The notes: generated from the letters alone by a model not told the origin. DNA of 64,000 nt from Hymenolepis diminuta (GCA_900708905.1 CAADRB010000008.1:2378445-2442444); one strand, 5' to 3'. Positions 22,001-36,800 are shown, counted from the first letter of the stretch. Translations and numbers: made by a program.

Positions 22001-25000
22001 AAAAGATACAACTGAAAAGCTTTTCAATAAATGTGATCTTCAGAATGAAACAGTGAAAACTAGAATCAGAAAAGAAATAAAACCAAAGAACATAAAGACT
22101 AAATTTATGAAAAATCAAGAAGTTTCGCAGGCTTCTTCCTTTCGGTTACTAATATTTGAAGGTCGTGCTTCCTTTGTCCAATTGGTTCCATTGATACTAT
22201 TCTAAATAAATTGACATATTATTACAAAATTGACGAAGAGTAGAATTCATGCGTTGAAGAAGTCCCGAGGTCAGGAGTATCTCAGATTCTACAATGAGCA
22301 TCTTAAACGAAAGAAATAAATAAAATTCCCTAGTAAATACTTTTGGTCACAAGAAAATAACATTCGATCTTCTTTATGCTTCAGTCATTTGTAAATATGT
22401 TGAAAATTTTTGTATATTTTTCTCATTTGTAGCCATTCGCTCACACAGATGCTCTTTTATCTTGTTATAATGAAAGAAGATTCTAGTTAAGCGGGGATTT
22501 GTAGGTCCCTTTTATTGACGGTAAGTACTACCCATCTGAATCGGTTCATCCATTCTCAAAATGCGCAATTGCTGTGTAAGTTAAGTGATAAACTGGCCGT
22601 TGAACACTAACTTGTACAAACCTAGGCCAGTTTATATTAAACTGAATTATTTTTCCCCTACGCTGCGCTACGAGACACAGATTCATTATTTCCAAAGTTT
22701 TATGATCCAATTGTTCCCTTTATTTCTTCTTCCTACATCAGATATTTTTTATACCATTCGTTTGTCTAGGAGACCCTTCATACCGACGCGATTTGCATAA
22801 AAGATCGAAATAAATCGTAGAGGCTAAATGTAAAAGAGAGGTAAATGTGAATTAACGATACTGCACAGTTAACAGTAAAATTAAGCTGAAATGAAGCCAC
22901 TATAACCAGCGTTTTACTATTATTATAAGTTGTAATTGACATAATACTGTCTAAATTTTGGAAGAAAAACTCACTTTCATTTTTACCGGTAGAATTCAAA
23001 TAAACGAATATATCCGGGAACAGATTTAGAAATATATTTTTAATATTTGTGATGAATTTCACGCTGGTGAACGCTGATTCAGTGACTGCAATAGTTCTAG
23101 CAACCCATAAAGACCCGCAAATAAGAGACAGATAGCGGAATTCGATTATTAATGATATGCATGCGCAAAGTATGTGAATCCTTGATAACGATCATACAAA
23201 TCACCATAGAAATTCAAGCAGTTAGATTAGTAATACCCGCCGGTTTAACAGACGACTGGACCCGAACACTGTCAAGATTAATCACTGTCTCACTATTACT
23301 GGGCTTGCTGCAGATCATGTGGGAGAAAATGCTTGCTCGAAGATTAGAAAACTGAGCTGCGTTGCAGCCTATCCAAATGTAATGGTGATTAATGTATATG
23401 ATTGTAAATACTACAAACACTACATTTCTCGTTTAGGTAAAAGGTGATCTAAATTCTCATAAAAGATAGCAGAAAAGGTAAAACGCTTTCCTGACTACTT
23501 TTAAATCGTAAAAGGTCTCAAGTGATGTTTAAGGATAATATTTTTGCGCTGTTATCGGTAAATAGCAGCTACACCATTTTTCGGCATATTTGAAAGTAGG
23601 CTTTGATCTTCTTCTAACTTTATCCTATACCTTATCGAAGATCGGGCAAAGGTTATTATATACATCTCCTCTTGATCCTGTTAATCCATTCGGTGTGACC
23701 TCTCCCTGTCTGTATTTTACTTTGTCAATTATATTTGGCTGACCACAACCTAGATCAGCTATATTTTAATATTCTACTTAAAAAACACGTCAGATCAACA
23801 GAACATTCTTTTATCAGCCCAATACAAAATTTGGGCTTCGATTTCTAAGTTTTGGTGACTTTAAGTAGGCGAATAAGCGTTACCTGAATGAGATTTCAAC
23901 CATCCAAGGCTTTACTGTTAGCAACTTAGTATTATGGGCGATAAATATATGCGATCTAGCATGGTCGTATTTATACATAAATCTCTTTCCTTATAAATTA
24001 AATTATCATAGTTGAACTCCTCATTAGCGGCAGCCTTCTGCATTCATACATATTTAGAATTCAGACCATAATGGAGTTGGCTTATCCACTAATTACTTTT
24101 TTATACTACCAAGGGCCTTGAGTCCATTTAGACGCGTTATATTTATTCAATACCATGAGTCTTTCTTATGCATTCCCAATCACTCAGCATTGCTGTCGAT
24201 CACACATTGATTCCATTCCCTTCCCTTTGTATAAGGAAATTTCATATTCCTTGGCGAAAGTGCTAGGGACCTTCATTAATACAGACAGTTTCAATACCTT
24301 TTAATTCACAACCTTCACATATATTGCAGTTGCCTCCCTTAAATAACTCCTCATTCATATTCTCCACACTCGTTTTGCCCTATGTGTGTGTGCCAACATT
24401 TGCCTCCAGCATGCCTGAACGCGTTCCTCTGCTCTTATCTAATAACCTACCTCTCTAAATTATTGTCAAACTAACGTATTATTATACCTCCGCACGTATG
24501 AACACGTTTCCCTGTCTGTTAAAACTATGACAAACAGACCACCCAGAACACAGTCCCTTTGTTCTAACCCAATGACACGTGTCCAGTTTTTCTCGTCTTT
24601 TTCCAATTTTGGGGCTGCCAACTTAGCGGATTGGGTTGTGGGGTTTTAGCCTATCCAGTCTTTAGGCACAGTAGCCTAATACTGAGAACATCCCAGTTAG
24701 CCGTAGGAAGCCCTCTCACTTGGTGCAGCAACGTAGTTTTATTCTATTGTTTTATTCAATTATTATTCTAATACTGCTGTCAGGTCAATGTTTAGCTGAG
24801 GAATAATTCAAAATAACACTTATGATCATTGCATAATCCTAAATACGAATATTACGTTATGCTCCTCTACAGGTAAAACAGTAACATTTTAAAACATGAA
24901 TTAATATGTTAATTTTATTAAATTATATTTGATTAATGTGTACATCAGTTCTGAGACCAACAAATTCAGAGCAACTTGGTCTATCACTCTTTTTATTTAA

Positions 25001-25126
25001 TAGCCACCAAGTACCTTGTAGGAGAATAAAAGTAAATAATTTTATGCGCAACTTAAATTATCATATCAGCCATCATATTCAAAATTTTGGGGATACGAAA
25101 ACACTTTTCAACATTATTCGAATGTA
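19067..25126. other. Long gene-poor AT-rich region
   Basis: No conserved exon recognised on either strand. The upstream exons of the minus-strand gene at 18078-19066 should lie at its left end. Short ORFs (such as 22585-22800 and 23152-23355) have no motif and look random. A pyrimidine-rich stretch occurs around 19700-19900 and 24100-24600. Confidence 0.35.
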
Positions 25127-26124
25127 AAATTTGAATCCCAGAATGCAATAACGACAGGCTTTACTTCAAAATTTGTGCAAGGCAACGACCCTGACATTTA
25201 CCACATTCTAACTTATATGCTAATTTTATTAATAATTGACAACTTTTTGCTTATTTAATTCCTCTTGCATAAAAATCTCCCATTTTTATCCAACACTTCC
25301 TTGGATTCGTTTTTGGCTTAAAAGTTAAAGCTGCGTACAGAGAACGGAGACGCTTGTGATGGCGCACCATCATTTGGACACCAACGTGAAGCATCGTGTG
25401 GTACCTAAGCTATAAAGAAATAAGAATCTCCTCCACTGTCCCCTCCTCTAGTGACACGGGAGGTTGTCTCTTCACATTGTCAACAAGCTCCTCATTCAGG
25501 CCCTTGAGATTTGGGGAAGAGTTCAAAAGAGAGGCATTCATACCACCACCAAAATCCTCAAGTTGAACAATAGAGAACTGGGTGATAGTTCCGCACACAA
25601 TCACTTTTGATGTGCCATGAGTACCGAATGTTCGGCGGAGGCTACTAATAATGGTGCCGGTTGAGACACACTTAATGTGTACAACCAAAGGCCACCGCGA
25701 ATATGAATCCGTCAGGATTAGGTAAGAGACTCCCAAGGTAGGTGCAGCAAGCTGAGATCAATGTGAGACCAAGGAACTCTGGTGCGAGAGCAAAGAAATC
25801 CCGATACTACGACAGTGTAGCCTCACATGCATTTTGTGCAACCACCTCTGATGCTCTTTCCTTGGAGTGAGAAATGGACTTAGGAGGACCGAGCTCCTTA
25901 GGTTGCTTGCGTTTATCATCCACCAGTGCTGGTCGCACTTAGGACGGAAAATTAGCTTTGGTTTAGCTCCAATGTGGTTGCACTGACCAAGGCATTTTGT
26001 GACTTGATCTTGGTGGACCATGGATGAGTGGTGGAGGAGGAGGCAAAGTACAATAATCTTCTTTATATCCCATTAGGCGACATATTTGATTTGTCTGGTG
26101 ATCAAGTAGACAGGATTCGGGACT
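25127..26124 (-). repeat. Inverted repeat copy A (partner of 38026-39190)
   Basis: Compared by eye, the minus strand of this 998-bp segment matches 38026-39190 almost base for base. I saw only a few substitutions, near the ends, and one gap: 167 bp present in the partner (38850-39016) are missing here. At the junction the partner has CCAAGG and GAGG, so a short shared GG/AGG could explain the deletion. The repeat carries a broken integrase-like sequence. Confidence 0.9.
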
Positions 26125-26400
26125 GATTGTTGCTCGTACATGGTTGGCTCGGAGGCAAATTGTGCTTGAACGACTTTAAGCGCTGAAGATTCCAAAGAGA
26201 GTGTGAGACCCGTTACTTTTAAGCTATCTCTGATTGATGGGTGCAACTGCATACCATCATTGACTGCCTCAATTGTAGTTGGAATCACCTTGATAGAGAT
26301 AGGTACAACCGGAGATGGAGCAGAATTTCTAGAAGAATTTGGAGAACCTGTGGTTTTAGATGTGTTAGAAACATCAGAAGATATTTTAGCCTCAATTCTT
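25320..26400 (-). pseudogene. Broken LTR-retroelement integrase and upstream polyprotein remnant (copy A)
   Basis: The minus strand reads LILTDSYSRWPLVVHI, FGTHGTSKVIVCGTITQF, then LNEELVDNVKR and LRYHT, the layout of a Ty3/gypsy- or BEL-type integrase core. The position of the second catalytic aspartate reads as glycine (VCGTITQF), and a stop precedes LRYHT. Upstream, an open frame at 26073-26288, extending to about 26400, is rich in Ser/Thr/Pro and may be more of the same element; it is absent from copy B. The gene is inactive. Confidence 0.7.
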
Positions 26401-26553
26401 GCAGGAAGAATCTTTGAATCGGTTCAATTCTTTACAAAGTGTTTGAGAGCTTATCTTTATGGAGAAATCGAAGACCTTTTTGCTATTGATATTGTAATAT
26501 CGTTAAAGATAGTAAATAATGTATGTTTGCCACTTATTAAAACCTTATTATAG

Positions 26554-29500
26554 CCATAAATCCCAGAGCCCAATAATAACACGTAATTGCCTTAATTGTA
26601 GGTTTTACTCCATAAGTATGTAATACGACGACTTGAAATTTAGCACACTTTAGTAAATATGCATATTTAATGAAAAATTAACTATAAATTGTTAATTTAC
26701 TTTACCCTGGATAAAAATTATTTATTTTATCCTACACCTTTAGCTATAACAATCAAGGAAGATTCAATAATCCATATATCAAGATAAAGTAAGAGTTTTT
26801 GCAATTGCATACGAATATTTTTCGAAAACACAATACTATTTTTCATGTCAATGCGAAACAATTTTAAATTTCAAATAAGGAATAGCAGTTGAACATGTGA
26901 AGCAGCAAAATAGTCCAGTGGGGAGTGAAACAGGTTTCCCCACCTGTGTCAAATAGGAGCACATAATGAAGTCGGAAAAATAAAGGTTTTATTGTGTAAG
27001 CTTATCGGTCGGTTGATTTAATTGAGTTGTTACCTAAATTGAGTTACCTAATTGAAGTGCTTCCTAAAATCCCACTAAGAGATAATCGGTTAGGACTCCA
27101 TATACCCTAATACCCTTTTAAATTATTTCGAATTTAGATAAATCGATTAGTACTGCCTATAAGCAATTTGAGAAAATGTCATCTCACTTTATTTAGCAGA
27201 AAAATTTTGGGGTTAATCGTAAAATAAATCACGTAATGTTTAGGACAATCTGTCAGTTTTAATGAAGAAAGAAAAACGGATGATTAATAGGACCAAGTCC
27301 CACACCCCATGTGAATAGAAAGCTACATTCACAAGTTCGACAGTTATATTGAGTACTAAATGCACAAATAATGGATATTCGGAATCCATTTTTATGAAAT
27401 AATTCGGAGATGGAAGAATTTGTGCTTTTATTTTCATTTCAAATGCCTTACAAAATGGCTAATATTCAATTTCACTTTAACAGGGGTAAGGATAATCCAT
27501 ACTTATTTTAACATTCGTTTCATTATTTAACTCAAAGCTATCAATTTTGCCTTTTATGCCTTTCTGAGAGTCAGAAAAAGTAGAGCATTATTCCCGCCTT
27601 CACCTCAGAAAGTACATTTATTCTTCCTTTGAATTTTTGCATCCTTCTACTTTCTGCCTCACTATTTTGTTTTCTAGCATACTTTGCTTTGATTTAATTT
27701 TGTACGAATGTTTAGTAGCATAGTAAAACAATAATCCCTCTCCTTTTTTGTTTATAATTTAAGTGAATACGGTTACACAGAATTTTCTTATTTACGTTCT
27801 CCGTAATGAAGGTAAAAATTGAAAATATTTATTTTAAATCAGGTTTTTATTTACTTCATTCCTATCACATCTCTGCTATGTTAAGACAGTAAGCTGTCGA
27901 ATGTCATTTCGTCTCCACAACCATTGGAAGAAAAACATTATACTTCAGTGGCAAGACTCATCATCGTGACTAGAAACCGGTTAATAAGCACTGGACATGG
28001 CAGAAAAGGTTATGCTCAATAACTCAGAACATGACCACTCATTTAGAAGATGATCTACAACCCGAATCCAAAATCCTAATAAAGTAAGCCTCTTCGATAC
28101 CTTGATGTTGCTCTTAGCATATTTTTGATCACCTCCCTCCTGTCATTTGTTGGACTTTCTGTTAGCCCATTTCAGTTGCTTTCCACAAGTAATCGTCAAT
28201 TTTTTTATTACTTTGGGTAATAATAATTATTCAATTCATAGCTTTATGAAAATGTAAAAAGGGCACTAACTTTTCAGAAAGAAAGTAACATTTATCGTTT
28301 CTTTTGCAATTTTCCATCCTTCGACCTGTTGCGTCACTGCATCCATTTCTGGAGGATCTTTTGAATTTTGACTTGCATTTGAATAGAGGTTAGGGGCAAT
28401 GTAAAATCAATTTTATCTCCTCTTCTTCCAAAATATTTTTGCAAAAACATAAACGCAAAGACAGACAAACCCTTCATTAAGCAGCTGAAAAAAATATTTC
28501 CCATTTAAATGCTCAGCATTTTATCGACAGAAAAAAATATTTCTTGGTGCGCAGTATTGTGGCAATTTTTTAACCCCCCACTCTGCTTTGGGCTGAGCAG
28601 CTGTAGACAAAGTATGTCTCATTGGGACCCTAGATTGTATTTGGGGCCACATACCATTATATTTGTGGTGACTGTGAGGTTTCTAACTCCATTTAACCTT
28701 ACAGAATCTTCACAAGCCTGGGGCTTCCCAAGGTACACCTCGATAAGACACTGAAGGTGAACAAAGAAAATGTGAATTAAGCAGCATGTTCAGCTGTAAA
28801 ATTAAAATGCAGAAATTTCACTGACTAAAGCATAACATGTGTTTGAAAGATGGAGGCTGTCACAAAATTGACAATCATCAGTATACATCAAGTGATTTTG
28901 AAGGTCAGCCATATCAGTTAATGCTAGCAAACGAAGGAGGTAACATGCTATGTGTTTCTAATAAGACCTGCTCGCCATGCTTTCTAACTTCCTAAGAGTT
29001 ACGACCCTCAACTTTTAAGGACCCGTAGTTTCAATCTATAAACTTACTTTCACGGATTTCTCAGAAACTCCACTAGCGTATAAGAATGAGAGGCAGTTCT
29101 AAGCTCATGCTTCATATATATGTACATGCGTTTTTTACCTTAATGGTACTATAAAGAATAAGTAGTGTTTAAACACTTTTTGACATAGATTCCGTATTTA
29201 TTGTCACAGAATAGCATAACACTCTGGCTTACTTCTATTTATCGCAAATGAAATCTTATTAATAAAGTAACTGTATTGTGATAAGATAAACAAGATCTTA
29301 GGATGTTTTTAGACGAGATTTCACAAAAATAAACGAACAGGAGTAAAAGATATTTTACTGCTCTTTGAAGAACATCTGGTGGAAAGTTTAGACTCCTGGT
29401 CAAACGCCAACTTTTTACTGTTTTATGAGGGTGAACTCTCTTGCGAAAAAATAAATCACGAAATGTCTAAAAATACCAACACGTGCCCTAAGATTGAACG

Positions 29501-32500
29501 TGTGACTTTTCTGTTGTGATCAAATCAGACAGACGGAAGAAAAGGAATGCTGAGCCGTTCAAAATCTTTTTTCTCTATATGCCGTCATCGGATGTTAAAT
29601 TACTTGGGACATTGTAAATGATTTATAAACATAAATGATCTTTTATTCTTCTTGAGAAATTGAAAAAATACAATTTTCACTCATGGAAAAGAATTTAATT
29701 TCGCAAAATAGGAGCGGAATTGAAGGAGTAGAGTCGATGTAAAGTTTAAATTCAGGACATCAAATGAGCTTTACGCCATCTGAATTCTAGACTCATCATA
29801 GGTTAGTTCACTGCATCCTTTTCTGAGGCTTCAAATCTTATGTCAGAATATGACCTCAGAGTTCCTGAGTGAGTTCATGTTCACTACTTTCGTAGTTAGT
29901 TAAATTAAATAGTTGATCCTGCCATCTCGACAAATCTGTCTCCTCCGGTTTTCAATATAAAAATCAATTATTTATTTCACAAATGAAAAAACCTTTGCAG
30001 ATTCTCGAATCCGCATATTCTGCGTTTCACGCTCCTTCATATGAGTTTCAAATTAATTTTCCCTTCTGATTTACACTTGCGTGCACGGATTTCCTCCAAA
30101 TAATTGAATAAATTTTACAAAAAATTTAAATCGCATGAACTTCCATTTAAGCTGATTGAGGATTTAAACTAAAAAATATATAAATTATTCTAGAAGCGGA
30201 TTAATCTTAGTTCAGATGTGCTAAATTTTTCCACTTTCTCGGTATTTAGGATACGGTTTACCAATAATTTAAAGTGATCGTTCTGTACGTCTGTCAAGTT
30301 CGAGTTCACAGGCTCGATACTCATGGTTTAAAATCAACTAGATCGACAGCATAAATTCAAATTAGTCAACAGAAGATTGGTAATTTGCAATTTCTTCAGT
30401 CAGAAACAATCCAGGATATAATTTCTTTGTCCAAGATGGACAATGGAAAACGCGACCTTCAGTGTAAAGGGCCTTAAAGTTTTTTGCCTTCGAGAGGATA
30501 TTGATTTGCTGAAATTCTATTTCTTTCCGATTCCTACCATTTCCATATAAAGGTTTTCTCTTATTTGAAATTCACTTACAATTTATAAATAAAAATTTAT
30601 CAGACAAATATTAGTTAAACTGTCATCGACACAATTTGTCGTTCATTTTCGACGGCCCAAATTCACTTCACTCAAAATCAGGTTTGTGTGAAGGCATTGA
30701 AAAAATGAGGAAAATTAATCTCAGACGCTCAGTCAAAGACTTATCATATTTGATTGAAAAGTTTTAAAATTCAACTAAATTCAACTGAGGTCTCATAACC
30801 GTTTCAACCACCATTATTAACCAAATATGCCGACGTATAGTTATCGAAATATTTTAAATAACCAACGAACTAAAATTATTAATTGTAATAAATTAAAACT
30901 TAATAAAGAAAGAGCTCATGCGCTATGAAAGCTCTAAGTTAATTAAGAGTGACGCAAATAGACACGAGTCTGCTGGTATTTATAACCTGATTTTTTAGCA
31001 CTTTCATGTGATTTTTCAAAACATGTTCAATGTTAAATTAAGTATGATAGTCGTAAGAGGTTAGTACGAATCGACTGAAGTTAACGGAAAAGGAAATAAT
31101 GACTACTACTGTTGTATAGTTTCCTTACGGTTGACTCAAACCAAGAAAGTTGAAAGTCAACCCAACGCAAGACCGATGGCAGTTTTGCGCAAACTAATCA
31201 TAAGAAGTTTAAATGCTGATAATACTTATATGGCATTTAGAGACCACCTGTGGAACACGAATTGCTCATCCTGAGATAAAGCATAAACCGCTACTTCAAG
31301 TGATGTTATCACTAAGTCTACTTCTCCAGCGATCAGCGAGATTAAATATATTCAATTATCACATGAGAGAGAGATTAAAATCCAATCTTAACTGACGCTC
31401 TAAAGTGATAAGAATGTACAGGCACACGTCATCATATCCGAAATGAATAGAAAATAGCGTGTTATCTAAGACCATTATCATACACAAACACAAACATGAC
31501 CAAACACAGTGAAGAATGATGACAGACAATATCTTAAACACAATCTGTATCCGCTTTTTCCTCATCAACCCCAATGAATCAGTTGCGTATTAGAAGAAAT
31601 TCATACCTAGACTATGCTTTGCATTTCCTTATAAAAAATAAATGTCAATTTTCTTAGCTAATGAGAAATCAAAACCAACGACAATATTTTTAAGCAAGAT
31701 AAAGCCTTATTTACTCGTAAAGCCCAAAGCTGGTGTATATCATCCTCTATAGGTGTTACTCGAATTTCACTTAATGTAAATATAATAAATGATATAACTA
31801 TACGAACACAAAAAGAATATAATTCTAAAAAATCGATAAAATAGCAAGCAATATGCTTTCACGGGGGCAGAATTTTCCGTTTATAAATAAAAGTGGAATA
31901 AATAAGTCCACTTTTAATGAGAAATTTAAGTACCGTTGCTTTGAATAAGAAGTTGCAGGTTCAGTTCAACTTATCATGATGGTTTCCCTTTAATATGCGA
32001 GAATTTATTTTGCCATAACTACTTGACAGAGTAAAATAGTACAGTTTCATTACGAAAAATGAGTAGATTAGTACCTAAACAGATAGGACATTTGAAGACA
32101 CATCATCAGCAATACAATTTATTAGATATGTTTGCAATTTATTGAACCACGAAAGTACCAAATAAGACCTTAAATGTGATTTACATGCTACACTGACGCG
32201 ATTTGACAACAGCCTGTCACGAGTTTTTCACTAAAATGTGAATGGATTTTCTAGAAAAAAAAGAATGGGTCATGCGCATGATTGTAGATTTTAAATGAAA
32301 GAGAAAATAAATTTAGAAAGAAAAGATTTTCGCTCTGAGGACGTAAAATGAATCTCAAAGGGGAATTTTAGAGAAAGGAATGAATTGGCAAGCATTGGAG
32401 AAAATATGTGTTGAATAACGTCAATATTTCTTTCTCTCTCAAACAGTGATACATAATGAAATAAGGTGTACCTGTGATATAATGAAATTCACGAATCATA

Positions 32501-34052
32501 ATATAGAAAGAGCAGCATTTTTACGAATAACCCCACGGAACTCCGAATTTTCTCATCTCAAAGGAGGTAAATAGCGTTAATCGCAGTAATCTGATTGTGA
32601 TATTTCATTTAAAACTCAATGATCTCAAGGACTCACGAGAGATAACAACCTTTCCCAAATCAGGAAAAAACAAGAGTTGAGATGAACCACTGATGCATTG
32701 GACGATAGCACATAAAGGAGAGATGAAAGAAAGAGTTGTAGGAAGGCCGGCTGGGTTAAAATGTGGGCGTGATAGTGGAATTGCGCGTAAAGGTAAAATA
32801 AACAACACTCAGGGTGACTGTCTGGTCTTGTGGCTTTGTGAATCACGTCGTGACAGTTTAAGCTTGGCGAATGCGAGTCATGTGAAAGTTATGTAGGGTA
32901 TATGGTCTTTTCTCGTCTTACCATTCAACAGTTCTGTTACTGCTTGCCCCCAAACTTCCTATAGCATTATCCTCATCCTTGGCGTACTTACTGATTCTTT
33001 ATTTGGCGACTGAATTTTCATTTACAGGAAGGTGTCATACGTTTACAAACACAACGAAGAATCTGATGTCGAATAAACGTCTCTGAAGCTTCTCCCGATG
33101 TTGACCCTATTTATCCAATTGTATTAAGTTGTTCTTAGTAAGCGCAGATAATTTAACCCAAATTTTTTGAAAGAAATCATTACTTATTTTGCCTTAACCG
33201 AGTATTCTGTATTTCAATAGCATATCGTCACGGAAAATAGCAAAGCTAAACCACCACCGCCCCCACCCCTAAAAAATATGAAACTGTGGAAGAAACGTGC
33301 CAAACGAAATAAGACTAATTCTAATGTATAAATAATAATTTGGTAGTTGAGGCCTTTGAAATAGTTTACAAACTACCGTCATGGCCTCAATGTACATCAA
33401 ACTAATAAAAAACTTCGCGGTGCTACTTTCAAAGAGGGCGAACAGAATTCTCTTAATTCAAGCTGAAAATTGGATACTCAAACACCCATTTTCTTACAAT
33501 TTCAATCGGTCTAAAAGTACGCAACAGTGTTTGAAGCCGTAGCCGATACCACACAAGTAAGAACTCGGACATACCTTAATAATCCTCTTGAAAGTCCAAC
33601 TGACCCCTAGCAAAGCCCTCTAGCATAAATTACTCCCAAAATTAGCTTGGCTACATTCTAAGTAGCGAGTGCAGGGAAGATAAAAGGTATAGAGAATTAT
33701 TTGTCAATGTGAATAACTAACAAAACGCTTAGGTCACTACATACGTTGTGTGAATATTGATCGCTGATTGGTTGGGAAGGCCTCTGTACGCACGTCCGTC
33801 TTTGCTGGCTACACAATCGGTAGCACGTGCGCAATTTCCAGAATGTTCTAGCGCGCGAGATTCCTTTGGTCAGCTTTAGTAGCTTTATATATCTCATAGT
33901 ACTTCACCTAGAGAGTGTTGTTAGGCCCCTAAAAGGTAGAAAAAACCCTCGACAATTAGTTCGGTACATAACTCTTCGACCACAATGAGTACGAGACACT
34001 TGGATTGAGAAATGCAAGAAGGCGGGGTGTCAGGGTTAATAGTATCTTGTAG
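26554..34052. other. Long gene-poor AT-rich region between the inverted repeats
   Basis: No conserved exon, RNA gene or complete mobile element recognised. A tRNA box-B-like fragment (CAGGCTCGATACTC near 30310) may be a SINE remnant. A C-rich run occurs at about 33252-33270. Short ORFs such as 28509-28754 and 32693-32896 have no family signal. Confidence 0.35.
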
Positions 34053-34758
34053 TTAGAACTGGGCTGGAGGAGTGGAAGGATGAACATTAATAATGAATAC
34101 AAGCGCAGCAGGAGAAGAGGTAGAGTGCACATAATCGGTGGATAGATACGTAGTTAAAGAAGGGTAAGTTGTACAGAATAAAGGTTCAAAACAGTAAGTA
34201 CTTGACAAGAGCTGGTGGCTATTCGGCTGCTTGATTTCCGGATTGAGATTTTTATACGTCCGTAGTTTCTTCTTTCGGCGTCCGTTCCATGCTGGAATTC
34301 GATTTATCAATGACTGCAAGTAGATTCCAAGTGCTGAATTTCCTCGAAAGTGTTGGTGAACTTGAGAGCTGCATTTTATGCTTGACGGTTCGAAGTTTAG
34401 TAGACTGCGATGGAGTTTGTGATGACGTTGGCAAGTTGATAGAGATCGTCGTTGTTGGGTTGAAGTTGTAAGGTTTGATAGCCAGCAACGGGTTGGTGTG
34501 GATAAGGTACTGTTGGCGCCTTTTGATCTTAAATAATAGATGATAGTGTTTGGGCTTCGTGTTGGATGGCTGGTCGGAACAGTTTGGTTGATTCGATGCA
34601 GTAAGTTCTGGTCTCTTCCTCTTTCGCTTGTCTTGTGACTTGCGAGTGACAACAGCTTGTTTTGACAGAAAGTCGTGAATATTCTCTTGTACACGATTAG
34701 AGTGATCAAAAAATCCAGTTTTAGCAAAAAAATTTTTTGTTGAGAATAGACATGACAT
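34053..34758 (-). CDS. Possible single-exon gene; two overlapping open frames, function unknown
   Basis: Two minus-strand frames are open over the same DNA: 34252-34758 (168 residues, ATG at 34758) and 34053-34727 (224 residues, ATG at 34727). Such lengths are unusual in this AT-rich, stop-rich window. I recognise no family in either. The 168-residue frame has a basic, nuclear-localisation-like stretch (KSQDKRKRKRP) after SNRVQENIHDFLSKQ, then a Ser/Thr/Pro-rich polar part. The 224-residue frame is also Ser/Thr/Pro-rich with a hydrophobic start. At most one is likely to be a protein. The segment could instead be a repeat or non-coding transcript with few stops because of its C/A-rich sense strand. 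Confidence 0.3.
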
Positions 34759-35577
34759 TTATTGTTTATATACCGAATCGGATTTTTTTAGTCAGAATAC
34801 TTTTAAATCTCAGAGATTTCATTTATTCCGACTGTATTGGTAAAATATTCTGAAAACTTTCCGTTCTGTTAATAATTAATACTGATTAAACATACGAGTA
34901 CTTTAATTCTTTTGTAAACAAAATGCATTTCAATTCGTAAATTTATATGGAATATACTGTCTTTTTACTAGAACGGGTAATTTAAAGTACCTGAAAACAT
35001 CCTCTGATGTGAATTTAAAATGCAAATATGAAAATCAAAACAATCTAACAGATACTAGGATTGTCCAGTTTTTAATATCCAATCCAATCTTATAGGTTCC
35101 ACCCTGACTGTAATCACTTAATCTACAACATGGAACTCACTGGACTTGGGTGAAAATTACTATAAGATTAGTGTTTTAAATTTGACGCCTGGCTACTTTA
35201 AAGACAAACGCCTAAGATTAACACGTCTGATTACTATCTAAATTTGTTGCAGCATTTTGATTGATTGGACTTTAGATCATCTCTACCTATAGGCATCTCA
35301 CTAATTACAGTTTAGAAATATTCTTATTTTTTCTGGTAACAGCTTCAGTTTGGAGCGGAATGCTATAAACTAATTATTATAACTGTACTAACCACATTTC
35401 ATAAAGATCAAGAGAACTGACCTCTCTTTGTCTTTGAAGATTGGAGAGGTACCACCATTCAATCATTTAAAACCTGTTAGAACCTGGTGAGAGATACCTG
35501 ATTAGTTTAACAATGACGGTTTACATAAAGCATTTTTTGGCGTTATTGACCTTTGAAGATTAGTCTATCGTTAGGTC

Positions 35578-35720
35578 GCGGATAGTTTTGCCCAGACTAA
35601 CTATCAACTAACTAACGTGCGTCCACGTACTGACAAGAGCGATAGTGGAGTGATCTGGTGTAAATTGTTCATACTGAAACAAAGTATGGACTCTGCAGTC
35701 TTAGGTCATGTTCATCTGTG
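35578..35720 (+). repeat. Dispersed repeat family R4, copy 1
   Basis: Shares an ordered series of motifs with 36997-37165: CGCGG near the start, CCTA/CCACGTACTGA-AAGA, then GGACTCTGCA. The similarity is clear but diverged. No coding or RNA signal was recognised. Confidence 0.45.
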
Positions 35721-36689
35721 TCCTATCAGAACATTTCCAATAACTTTCCACTTTGGAATTGCTAATTTGTTAATTACTAAGATCAAACCTCCTGGTATAT
35801 AGATCGTTAAAATTTCTCCACACAGCCGTTAAGTTCAATCATAAGGCTGATTTCGAGGTTAAATTTCCGTTGAGACTTTTAATTTCAGTTGAAGCGTTTC
35901 TCATATGCACTATTTGCTAATGGAATAAAAACTTCAAAATCGTGTATCAACTGTTTAATATTTAAAAAAAATCCTACTTATTCCCAGCTCAGTGAGCAAT
36001 CTAGAAAAAATATTTATCAAGTGACTCATAAACAATAACATGATAACAAAACATCTTGGAAGATCAGGAAGTTTGTTTTTAGAAAACCGAAAATGGGTAA
36101 GGTATAACACAAAAATTTAATAGGTATCACTCTCGAGACCCTTACTAATAATTTAAACTAATAACTAACTTCATGAGAGGGCTTTAAACTCGTGTCATAC
36201 AATGAAGCAATGAGTGGTACATGTAGAAATAGTCATGACGACTAAATCGCGTTATCTTTTAATGATAGCCAGCCTCAGTGGACACTTTAGTTCTCACACC
36301 GCTCCAAACAGTGATTGAGAAAAGACAACACTCAATAATTTTTATCTATTAAGCACAGTAAGAAAAATATTTTAAATAATGAATTAGCAAGTTTAGTGTT
36401 GGCTTTATATTTGTAAATTGGTCGATCATTCCGCTTCATAGCAGACTTCATACAGACAACAAATTTTTCACATTCCAACCAAATAATCGTCTGAATTATT
36501 TCTGAAGAGTGTTGATAAAAACTGGCCCTCTGGAAATAGCATTCTTTTACTCGAGGCAGAGCACAAATAAATTCATGACATAGCACTCTCAAACTTTCTT
36601 CCTTCTTTAGTCGTGGCTAAACTAAGAGCCTAATCGCTACTTTGACATATCTACAACTACAAGTGACTCAGATGCAATAGAGTTAGTGG

Positions 36690-36800
36690 GGGTGGGGGGC
36701 TTGGTCCGTTTTGTATTGTGCCGTTGTCGGCTTGTATTTATAGCTAGGATATCTAAGGGCCGAATACGGAATCCTCCAGAAATGAGCAGATCAAAACGGT
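36690..36800 (+). repeat. Dispersed repeat family R2, short copy
   Basis: Contains GTTTTGTATTGTGCCGTTGT followed by GTATTTATAGCTAGGATATC and a GAGCAGATCA end. These match the right-hand half of the two longer copies at about 48478-48735 and 60250-60505. Confidence 0.6.

Noticed and set aside
22585..23420. Cluster of ORFs of 67-94 codons on both strands
   Set aside because: No recognisable motif, no consistent splice sites and random-looking composition.
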